NCBI RefSeq assembly: GCF_943193005.1
Contig: NZ_CALPCH010000007.1
Location: 46,780 to 110,779 of the forward strand
From: Pumilibacter intestinalis
Lineage (GTDB): Bacteria > Bacillota > Clostridia > Christensenellales > Pumilibacteraceae
DNA: 64,000 nucleotides
Reading direction: 5' to 3'
In this document: piece by piece, positions 57,632-64,000 of the stretch
Layout: each line of letters begins with the position of its first letter
Position numbering within the stretch: the stretch's first letter is position 1
Made by a program: the position numbers and the translations under genes
Notes under the pieces: model-generated
What the model was told of the DNA's origin: nothing
The model's input: only the letters and a program-made list of their open reading frames with translations
Database searches by the model: none

Positions 57632-60006
57632 TTCTTATCGCCCTCGAAGGCGTAAAACGTGAGTATGCCTTCGTTGATTGCTTCCATTTCGCGGAACGCC
57701 GTTTCGGCGTCGGTCGCGTCGCTTAACTGCAAGCCGTATCCGAACTGATAAAATCCGCCCAAGCTCGCCTTAAAGTTGGTTTCCCAAAAGTTGTTCATAA
57801 CCCAGCCGTAAAGTTCGTCGTTGTTGGGGAGCCCGTCGCCCATGAGCTTTACGGCGTGCGCCTCGAGCGTGCCCATTGCCATGAGCGGCGCGTCGGGCGA
57901 GGTTATGAGCACCGAACCGTTTTTACCTACGTGCGCCGCACCGTTTTGGAGCGCGTAGAAATCCACGCACGTGCCCGGCAGTTGGTCTATTCTCGGGCGG
58001 AACACCGCGCCCGCTTTATCCATGTAAAGCTCGCCGTCCTCATTTGCAAACGGCAACTCTATATACACGTTCTCGGGTTCCCACACGCTGTTTTTGTGCA
58101 TGCGCAGGTCGGCGGTAAGGCGCGGCATATCTTTGTATGCGGTAATAATCACGCTGCAACGGCTCGTTCCTTTGAGCGAATACACGAGTTCCGCTCGCGA
58201 GTATAACCGCCCGTTTTCAAGCACCTTAATATCGGTAAGTTCGCCGTAATCGCGCTCGGTGCGCACCGCCTTGCGGTTTCTGCCCATGTTGCGGCGCACC
58301 CACAGGTAATCTTCGGTATCGCCGCGCGGCGTAACCTCGTATACGGGGCGGAACGCCGTGCCTCCCCTCGCAATGAGTTCGCGTTTGCGTTTTTTGTCGA
58401 AAATGCTCGTAATTCCGCGAGGGCGCGAATACTCTATGCGCATGTGCGCGTTCTCTATCGCGTTCGTGTAGGCGTAGTTTTCGGAGTCCGCGCTTATCAC
58501 GCGGTAAATATCCGATATCCCCTCTATTCCCCTTTGCGCGCACAGTCCCGCGCTTTCAACTTCGGGCTTCTCTTTTTCGCGCAGTATAAACGTTTTAACC
58601 TCTTTTGGCGCAAGCGACGCGAGTATGCACATTTCCGGTCCGCGCGAATAACTGCTAATCTGAAAGGGCACGCTTCCGCCGCTCTTTTCGTCTATCACGT
58701 CGAAATGGGTGTGACCGTAAAAATGTTCGAGGTCTTGCACGAGCACTTCGCGCACCGCAAAGTCGTGCGGGTTCACCGCTCTGAACTTGAGTTCGCGGTG
58801 AAGCGATATGGGCGTTTCGCCGTAGCGCCTGCGTATGCGCTCGCACGCTATCGTTGCCGACTCGCACGCCTTGAGCGCGTAAAGCCGTTTCCACTGGTCG
58901 AGGTTGTTCACTTGCGGATGGTACGGCTCGGTTATTGAAGACGAATATCCCCAAGTGTGCTCGGCGTATATCATCAAATTATCGAGCGCGGAAGCGTAGT
59001 TTTCCGCCCCGCCTATCTCTCCGCTTTCGTCGAGCTTGCGGGCAACCGAGTAGGCGCGTTGAGCCGCGCGAAACTGCATCGTGTCGGCGGGCGTAGACCC
59101 CACGCCGTCTGCCCACCAGTCAGTCCAATCGCCCGAATACTCGGGTATGTTTTTCAGTTTCGCCACCGCCGCGAAAAATTCGTCGAGCGTGGCGAGCTTA
59201 AGTTCTGTATCTTTGTGTTCGGAGTTGTAGCGGTCTATGAATTCCAATACTTTGAGAGAAGCGGGCGAGTTGTCGGTCATGTTGCCGCTCACCGACGCGG
59301 TTATGAAATCGTACTCGTAGCCCTGCTTGCGAGCCGTATCTATAAACGCTTTTATGCGCACGCATGATTTCTCGTACGCGCTCATGCCCGCAAAGGTAAG
59401 ACCGTCTTGCAACGTGTACTCGAATTCCGACGCCTGCGCAATGCCGAGCTCGTTTCCGAACAAGTAGTGTTCGCCGTTCCACACGAGCAATTTGTTGCCT
59501 TTGGGAGTAATCCAATAAAAGGGCGTTTGCTTGCGGAACAGCGGATGATAGCCGTGATGCGTGTGTATAGATGATAACAGCGCGCGCACGCCGTGGCTGT
59601 AAAGCACGTCGGAAAATCCCCAACCGTAGCCGTTTATATCGGCGGTCATGGCGCACTTGCACTGCAACCCGAGCGCAGAAAGTTCTTTAACGCACTTGTC
59701 CGCCGTTTCGTTGAGCACGCGTTCGCTCGCAAGGTCGGTTAAATTGAGATAACTGCCCGAAAGCCCTATGTTGCCCGACTTAACCGCCGCAACAAACGCT
59801 TTCTTTTCCTCGTTCGACGCGTCCGCCAAAAAACAGCGCACCGCCCAATAGCTCTCGCAATTCCACTTAAAACGCGGTTCTTTCTTTACAAGCCCCAACA
59901 CCTCGCGTATAAACCCTATGTGGTGGGCTTTCATTTTTTCCTGAGTATCGGTATACCCTACGTCGGTATGACTGTGGTGGATTACGTAAACCGTCATTTT
60001 AGACAT
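57628..60006 (-). CDS. Alpha-mannosidase, glycoside hydrolase family 38
   Basis: The 792-residue protein opens with the GH38 metal-binding signature VIHHSHTDVGYTDTQEKM, followed by the probable nucleophile region TADINGYGWGFSDVL and SSIHTHHGYHPLF. It continues with a three-helix middle domain and beta-rich C-terminal domains. No signal peptide is present, so it works in the cytoplasm on imported alpha-mannosides. The start is ATG 60006 (MSKMTVYVIHHSHTD) with TGAGGAG seven bases upstream. It is the first gene of the locus, overlapping the ROK gene by four bases, with a near-perfect promoter upstream and a divergent RpiR regulator. Confidence 0.9.
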   Translation of the reverse strand: MSKMTVYVIHHSHTDVGYTDTQEKMKAHHIGFIREVLGLVKKEPRFKWNCESYWAVRCFLADASNEEKKAFVAAVKSGNIGLSGSYLNLTDLASERVLNETADKCVKELSALGLQCKCAMTADINGYGWGFSDVLYSHGVRALLSSIHTHHGYHPLFRKQTPFYWITPKGNKLLVWNGEHYLFGNELGIAQASEFEYTLQDGLTFAGMSAYEKSCVRIKAFIDTARKQGYEYDFITASVSGNMTDNSPASLKVLEFIDRYNSEHKDTELKLATLDEFFAAVAKLKNIPEYSGDWTDWWADGVGSTPADTMQFRAAQRAYSVARKLDESGEIGGAENYASALDNLMIYAEHTWGYSSSITEPYHPQVNNLDQWKRLYALKACESATIACERIRRRYGETPISLHRELKFRAVNPHDFAVREVLVQDLEHFYGHTHFDVIDEKSGGSVPFQISSYSRGPEMCILASLAPKEVKTFILREKEKPEVESAGLCAQRGIEGISDIYRVISADSENYAYTNAIENAHMRIEYSRPRGITSIFDKKRKRELIARGGTAFRPVYEVTPRGDTEDYLWVRRNMGRNRKAVRTERDYGELTDIKVLENGRLYSRAELVYSLKGTSRCSVIITAYKDMPRLTADLRMHKNSVWEPENVYIELPFANEDGELYMDKAGAVFRPRIDQLPGTCVDFYALQNGAAHVGKNGSVLITSPDAPLMAMGTLEAHAVKLMGDGLPNNDELYGWVMNNFWETNFKASLGGFYQFGYGLQLSDATDAETAFREMEAINEGILTFYAFEGDKK

Positions 60007-60060
60007 ATTCATTCTCCTCACGCTTCTATTTTTTGCAACTTTACCATAATTTACCGTCAA

Positions 60061-60101
60061 AATGAAAGCGATTTTTCATTTATTTGGCATTTGTCCTGAC
60101 A
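60061..60101. promoter_or_regulatory. Possible operator sites in the GH38 leader
   Basis: Two inverted repeats lie at and just downstream of the GH38 transcription start. One is AATGAAA-6-TTTCATT (60061-60080); the other is TGTC-CT-GACA (60092-60101), next to the -10 box. TGACA/TGTCA half-sites recur at 60125-60129, 60191-60195 and 60225-60229. They are candidate RpiR sites; this is inference only. Confidence 0.35.
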
Positions 60102-60130
60102 ATTATACCACCAAAATATATACATGTCAA
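60102..60130 (-). promoter_or_regulatory. Sigma-A promoter of the mannoside locus (GH38 onward)
   Basis: On the minus strand TTGACA (60125-60130), 17 bases, TATAAT (60102-60107), both perfect. The transcription start falls near 60095, giving a leader of about 88 bases. Confidence 0.88.
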
Positions 60131-60223
60131 TAAAAATATAGCATTTTCACGGCATATTTTTATTTTTTAAGTGTGTTTATGAAAATTTGCTGTCATTTTT
60201 GAGGTGTAAAAAGTTTATAACTC

Positions 60224-60252
60224 TTGACACAAAAGCGAAAATATGATAAAAT
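60224..60252 (+). promoter_or_regulatory. Sigma-A promoter of the RpiR regulator gene
   Basis: TTGACA (60224-60229), 17 bases, extended TGATAAAAT with TAAAAT at 60247-60252. Confidence 0.85.
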
Positions 60253-60286
60253 TTAAGTACTCAAACCAAATTTAAGGCGAAATTTT

Positions 60287-61105
60287 ATGGCGGAAAATGT
60301 TTTTGACAGGATAGAACTGATAAAACAGCATGCAACCAAGCAAGACAACGCTATTATAAAATGCTTGGCTTCGAACAACATAAGCAACTTGAGTTATCTA
60401 TCGATTACCGAGTTCGCGGCTTTTTGCAACGTTGCCGAGTCCACTCTTTTGCGCTTTTGCCGTAAGTTGGGTCTGAGAGGATACTCGGAGTTCAGAATGT
60501 TGCTTGCGCAGAGCAACACCGAATACACGGGCGACTCTGGCGATTTCGCGTTTAATATAATGAACAACATGACTACCGCCCTGCACTCCACTTACGAACT
60601 CATAAACCGCGAAAACCTCGAAAAGGCGGTTTCCATTTTGCTCGGAGCTAAGCGCATATACTGCATGGGCAGCGGCAACTCGGGCGTTGCGGCGGAAGAA
60701 ATGCGCAACAAATTCCTGCGCTTCGGCATACACGCCTTCCACCTAACCGACAGTCACTTTCAAACAATCGCAACCTCCACCCTCACCGCCGACGACGTGC
60801 TCGTGCTGTTTTCGGTGAGCGGAAGCACCAAAGACATAATAGGCGTGGCGCAAACGGCAAAGCAAATCGGCGCGAAACTCATTATAATCACCAACTACTT
60901 AAAGTCGCCGCTAAGCATGTACGCCGACGTCCCCCTCCACGTAGTGACAAAAAGCGCACCGCTCGACAGCGGCTCGCTCGTAGCTAAAATAAGCCAACTT
61001 TACGTAATAGACGTGCTTGCGGCGGCGGTATTCAAACGTACCGAAGACCTATCGCAAAAAAATCTCGAGCGCACGGCAATCGCGGTGCTCGATAAAGAAC
61101 TGTAA
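60287..61105 (+). CDS. MurR/RpiR-family transcriptional regulator
   Basis: The 272-residue protein has an N-terminal HTH_6 domain (about 1-77; SITEFAAFCNVAESTLLRFCRKLGLRGYSEF) and a C-terminal SIS sugar-phosphate-binding domain (about 105-245; IYCMGSGNSGVAAEEM and LFSVSGSTKDIIGVA). RpiR regulators sense phosphorylated sugars. It is divergent from the GH38-ROK-isomerase-ABC series, so it very likely controls it, with mannose-6-phosphate or a relative as a plausible signal. A weak AAGG ribosome site lies before the ATG. Confidence 0.93.
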   Translation: MAENVFDRIELIKQHATKQDNAIIKCLASNNISNLSYLSITEFAAFCNVAESTLLRFCRKLGLRGYSEFRMLLAQSNTEYTGDSGDFAFNIMNNMTTALHSTYELINRENLEKAVSILLGAKRIYCMGSGNSGVAAEEMRNKFLRFGIHAFHLTDSHFQTIATSTLTADDVLVLFSVSGSTKDIIGVAQTAKQIGAKLIIITNYLKSPLSMYADVPLHVVTKSAPLDSGSLVAKISQLYVIDVLAAAVFKRTEDLSQKNLERTAIAVLDKEL

Positions 61106-61110
61106 CACGC

Positions 61111-61146
61111 AAAGAAACCGCTCGGATATACCCGAACGGTTTCTTT
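61111..61146 (+). terminator. Bidirectional terminator between the RpiR and fabV genes
   Basis: AAAGAAACCG and CGGTTTCTTT form a 10-bp stem with an inner CGG/CCG pair, between convergent genes. T-rich sequence follows on the plus strand. Confidence 0.85.
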
Positions 61147-61161
61147 ATTTTCCTATATTTT

Positions 61162-62325
61162 TTACGCCTCTTTTATTTCCGCCTCGGCGTTTACGTCGGC
61201 GGAATAATCCACGTCTGCGAACTTAAAGCCGAACATCTTGTAAAAGTCGTCCCAATAGCCGGCGATATCGGCGTATTCGTCAAGGTTTTGAGTGTTCACG
61301 GCTTTCCACGCCTCGGAAACCTCTTTTTGTATCTTCTCGTCCATTTCGAGGTCGTCGAGCCTTATGTAGCCCTCGGAGTCGTAAACGCCGAGTTTTTGGG
61401 AGAACAGCCTGCACATCTGCTCTATGCACCCCTCGTGCGTGCCCGCCTTTTTCATAGCCTTATACAAGAGCGAAATATAAAGCGGCACAACGGGTATAGC
61501 CGAGCTCGACTGCGTTACGAGAGCCTTGTTTACCGAAACGCGGGCGTTAACGCCGTACTTTTTGGATATGGCTTTTGCGGTGTAGTACAAATCGCGTTTA
61601 GCCATGCCGATACTGCCGTTCATGTATATGGGGTGCGTTACTTTGGGTCCTATGTAGGAATACGCGAGCGTGAGCGCGCCCTCTTCGAGCGCTCCCGCAG
61701 CCGTAAGCGCGGCAATCCAGTCCGCCCAATCTTCGCCGCCCATTACCTTTACGGTGGCGTCTATCTCCTCGGGAGTTGCGGGAGTAACGGTTATTTCGCC
61801 CACCTCGCCCGTGCGCAAATCAATAGTTTTATTCGTAAAGTTTTCGCCCACCGTTTTAAGCACCGAATTGCAAACCGAGCCGTCGGGCATGGTGCGGCGC
61901 GGCGCGGCAAGCGAGTACACAACCGCGTCCACTTTTCCCAAGTCGCGCTTGATTATTTCTATTACGCGCTCTTTTATCTCTTTAGAAAACGCGTCGCCGT
62001 TCACGCTCTTTGCGTAAAGTCCTTTTTTCTCCGCCGCCTGCTCGAAAGCCGCAGTGTTGTACCAGCCCGCGGTTGCCGTTCTCACGCCCGCCGCCGCGCG
62101 TTCGAACATCACGTTAAGCGTAGCCGCGCCGCCGCCGAACGCAAGCGCAATGCGCGAAGCCAATCCGTAGCCGGTGCTTCCGCCTATCACGAGCGCACGC
62201 TTGCCCGCGTTTATCTTGCCCGCGTACTTTTCGGCTACCGCTATCTGCGAATTTACCGCCGCTTTGCAACCCTCGGGGTGAGCCGTGGTGCATATAAATC
62301 CTCTTACTTTGGGTTCTATTATCAT
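61162..62325 (-). CDS. fabV: Trans-2-enoyl-ACP/CoA reductase, FabV type
   Basis: FabV reduces the enoyl thioester in the last step of fatty-acid elongation with NADH and is insensitive to triclosan; close relatives (TER) act on crotonyl-CoA in butyrate formation. The 387-residue protein has the start IIEPKVRGFICTTAHPEGC, the cofactor loop LVIGGSTGYGLASRIALAFG, and the active-site Tyr/Lys pair in LAYSYIGPKVTHPIY...SIGMAKRDL. Which of the two roles applies cannot be decided here. AAGGAG lies eight bases before ATG 62325. Confidence 0.95.
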   Translation of the reverse strand: MIIEPKVRGFICTTAHPEGCKAAVNSQIAVAEKYAGKINAGKRALVIGGSTGYGLASRIALAFGGGAATLNVMFERAAAGVRTATAGWYNTAAFEQAAEKKGLYAKSVNGDAFSKEIKERVIEIIKRDLGKVDAVVYSLAAPRRTMPDGSVCNSVLKTVGENFTNKTIDLRTGEVGEITVTPATPEEIDATVKVMGGEDWADWIAALTAAGALEEGALTLAYSYIGPKVTHPIYMNGSIGMAKRDLYYTAKAISKKYGVNARVSVNKALVTQSSSAIPVVPLYISLLYKAMKKAGTHEGCIEQMCRLFSQKLGVYDSEGYIRLDDLEMDEKIQKEVSEAWKAVNTQNLDEYADIAGYWDDFYKMFGFKFADVDYSADVNAEAEIKEA

Positions 62326-62412
62326 ATACAAATCTCCTTATCTTATCCGATTATATAACATAGCGGAAAATTTGTCAATTAAACCGAAGCACGGCAAAAC
62401 CCGCAAAAAAGG

Positions 62413-62441
62413 TTGCGCAAGAGCGAAACAAGTGATATAAT
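62413..62441 (+). promoter_or_regulatory. Sigma-A promoter of the ftsB/divIC-ppx pair
   Basis: TTGCGC (62413-62418), 17 bases, perfect TATAAT (62436-62441), with a ~27-base leader carrying AAAGGAG. Confidence 0.75.
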
Positions 62442-62474
62442 ATATGAAACGGTAAACTAAAGGAGTGTAATTCA

Positions 62475-62762
62475 ATGCAGATACGTGCGGAAAACCGCGA
62501 AAAAGTCAAGATAATAGTAGTTGCGGCGTGCGCCGCTTTCGCCGTGCTAATGCTTATATCGCTTATAGTGGGTCTTGTAAGTTTGGCTTCCGCCACCTCG
62601 CGCAAAGAGCGGCTGGAGCGGCAGCTCGCCGACCTCAACGCGCGACTCGAGCTCGGCGCGTCCAACCTCGAATACTACAAGAGCGACGAATACATAGAAA
62701 TGATAGCTCGCGAATACCTCAACATGAAAGGCAAAGACGAAATATCGTTCGTAGGAAAATAA
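62475..62762 (+). CDS. divIC: Septum formation initiator, FtsB/DivIC family
   Basis: The 95-residue protein has a short cytoplasmic start, one membrane segment (about 13-38), a coiled coil (about 40-62, RKERLERQLADLNARLE) and the conserved end YYKSDEYIEMIAREYLNMKGKDEI. This is the FtsB/DivIC layout that joins FtsL and FtsQ/DivIB in the division complex. AAAGGAG precedes the ATG. The exopolyphosphatase gene starts two bases after its stop. Confidence 0.9.
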   Translation: MQIRAENREKVKIIVVAACAAFAVLMLISLIVGLVSLASATSRKERLERQLADLNARLELGASNLEYYKSDEYIEMIAREYLNMKGKDEISFVGK

Positions 62763-62764
62763 CA

Positions 62765-63625
62765 ATGAAAAGCACCGCGATAATAGACGTTGGCAGCAAT
62801 TCGGTACGGTACGCCGTACTCGACGAAAGCACTACCGTTGCGGCAAAAAAGATAAACAGCACCGTCCTCGCCGACGGGCTGTTTTTTTCGGGCGAGTTAA
62901 AGCACGAAGCAATCGAACGTACCGTAGTTGCAATAGAGCAATTTTGCAGAGAAGCGAAGCGCGACGGCGCGGACGAAACGGCGATATTCGCCACCGAAGC
63001 GGTACGCGCCGCCAAAAACGGCAGCGAATTTACGGCGGAGGTATTAAGGCGCACCGGAATTGCCGTAGACGTGCTGAGCGGCGAAACCGAAGCCGAAATC
63101 GGGTATGCGGGCGCGGCTTCCTACTCGCACGAAATCGCCGCGGTATTCGATATAGGCGGCGCGAGTTGCGAAATAGTTTGCGGCAAGAACAACGCCATAA
63201 CGTATAAAAAGAGCAACCCCGTAGGTTGCGTGCGCCTGCGCGACGGCGCGGCGTTTTCGCGAGAGAAAGCGGAAAAACTCATATCCGCCGCTTTGAACGC
63301 GCCCCTGCCGCCCGCCGAAAAACTGATAGGAATAGGCGGCACGGCAACCGCGCTCGGCGGCATGCTCGCATGCCCCGAAAAATACGATATGAACAAAGTG
63401 CACGGCTCTACGGTAACGCGCGAATTTTTGGAGAGCGTTGCAACCCGATTTTTCGAAGGCGCGGACTTACTCGCGGAATACCCCTCGCTCACGCCCAACC
63501 GCGCCCGCGTAATAGGCTACGGCGCACTCGTTTCGCTCCGCGTTCTTAATAAGTTCGGATTTTCGCAATACACGGTATCGGAACGCGACAACATAGAAGG
63601 CTACTATTTGTTACGTTGCAAGTAA
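62765..63625 (+). CDS. ppx: Exopolyphosphatase/guanosine pentaphosphatase, Ppx/GppA family
   Basis: The 286-residue protein has the actin-like ATPase-fold marks: IIDVGSNSVRYAVLDES (phosphate 1), FATEAVRAAKNG, VDVLSGETEAEIGYAGA, VFDIGGASCEIVCG (phosphate 2) and GIGGTATALGGM. It is a single-domain short form without the C-terminal HD part of E. coli Ppx. It probably cuts polyphosphate or pppGpp. The start at ATG 62765 follows the ftsB-like stop by two bases, so the pair is coupled. A longer open frame upstream in the same reading frame overlaps ftsB and is not coding. Confidence 0.93.
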   Translation: MKSTAIIDVGSNSVRYAVLDESTTVAAKKINSTVLADGLFFSGELKHEAIERTVVAIEQFCREAKRDGADETAIFATEAVRAAKNGSEFTAEVLRRTGIAVDVLSGETEAEIGYAGAASYSHEIAAVFDIGGASCEIVCGKNNAITYKKSNPVGCVRLRDGAAFSREKAEKLISAALNAPLPPAEKLIGIGGTATALGGMLACPEKYDMNKVHGSTVTREFLESVATRFFEGADLLAEYPSLTPNRARVIGYGALVSLRVLNKFGFSQYTVSERDNIEGYYLLRCK

Positions 63626-63654
63626 TACGTTGTCATATATAGTTTGTTTTCTCA

Positions 63655-63755
63655 TGCAGGGGATTGCTTCGCTACGCTCGCAATGACGGGTAAACATTGT
63701 CCTTAGCCGAGCGCACTGTCATTGCGAGGGTGCTTGCACCCGCGGCAATCTCATA
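63655..63755 (+). repeat. Inverted pair of CATTGCGAG-type hairpin repeats after ppx
   Basis: The forward copy (about 63661-63688: GGATTGCTTCGC-TAC-GCTCGCAATGACGG) and inverted copy (about 63717-63752: TGTCATTGCGAG, GGTGCTTGCACC, GCGGCAATCTC) face each other over a 28-base spacer. They occupy part of the 310-base gap between ppx and the 16S gene; the rest holds a terminator and 16S trailer sequence. Confidence 0.8.
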
Positions 63756-63775
63756 CTAAATCATAAAACACAAAA

Positions 63776-63811
63776 AAAGAGGACTGTCGCGGTTAACAGA
63801 CAGTCCTCTTT
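63776..63811 (-). terminator. Strong terminator downstream of the 16S rRNA gene
   Basis: On the minus strand AAAGAGGACTGTC pairs with GACAGTCCTCTTT (13-bp stem, 10-base loop), followed by TTTTTGTG. It lies about 125 bases after the 16S 3' end, with no 23S gene or tRNA between. Confidence 0.88.
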
Positions 63812-63934
63812 ACTTAAGCACACTTACGAAATAGATTTCTTGCTAATCGAATTAACACTCGGTTGGGCTTAAACAACTTTATCTTTCCCCAACCTCTCTT
63901 CTTGAAGTATACTCGCTCTATTTGCGAGTTCCTT

Positions 63935-64000
<66 letters not shown>

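Overview
The window looks like chromosome from an endospore-forming, anaerobic Clostridia-type Firmicute, probably an uncultured gut or sediment lineage. The evidence is a full SpoIIE, a SpoVT regulator, a rubrerythrin, pyruvate phosphate dikinase, a large SRP RNA with an Alu-type 5' domain, and the Firmicute order dgt-dnaG-rpoD-trmK-nif3-zinc ribbon. I cannot place it below that level. Almost all of it is moderately GC-rich. The exception is a clearly AT-rich restriction-modification island near 28.9-32.1 kb, which looks horizontally acquired. The last 65 bases are the 3' end of a 16S rRNA gene on the minus strand.

Layout. 0-4.3 kb: rubrerythrin (cut by the window edge), a Glu-rich membrane protein, spoIIE and the SRP RNA. 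4.3-13.7 kb: branched-chain amino acid synthesis (ilvB, ilvN, ilvD, leuC, leuD, leuB), interrupted by a GH36 alpha-galactosidase on the other strand and ending with an acyl carrier protein. 13.7-28.8 kb: housekeeping and envelope genes (regulators, a transglutaminase lipoprotein, an HtrA-like protease, ung, argS, ychF, rnr, secG, a galactofuranose-type glf plus glycosyltransferase pair, spoVT). 28.9-32.1 kb: an HNH nuclease with two C5-cytosine methyltransferases. 32.2-46.9 kb: a cytidylate-kinase-like protein, a degenerate amidohydrolase, galU, an acyl-CoA synthetase, the rpoD region, ppdK, uppP and tspO. 47.1-61.1 kb: a carbohydrate locus. 61.1-63.6 kb: fabV, ftsB/divIC and ppx.

The carbohydrate locus is the most coherent accessory system. 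A divergent RpiR regulator faces a long minus-strand gene series: GH38 alpha-mannosidase, ROK sugar kinase, mannose-6-phosphate-isomerase-like protein, ABC binding protein, two permeases, a large membrane-anchored protein with LGFP-like repeats, a GH76-like lipoprotein and a Gfo/Idh oxidoreductase. Together they describe outside cutting of an alpha-mannan-like glycan, import of oligosaccharides, release of mannose in the cytoplasm, phosphorylation and isomerisation to fructose-6-phosphate.

Two genome-wide habits stand out. First, three unrelated genes have strong sigma-A promoters whose -10 box ends 7 to 11 bases before the start codon, which predicts leaderless or nearly leaderless mRNAs in a lineage where Shine-Dalgarno starts are the rule. 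Second, a family of small hairpin repeats, with conserved ends and stems that change in a compensating way, fills at least seven intergenic sites. Other notable points are a 16S gene followed by a terminator instead of a 23S gene, a duplicated N-terminal module in RpoD, and a dGTPase-like gene with no normal start codon at its homologous N-terminus.
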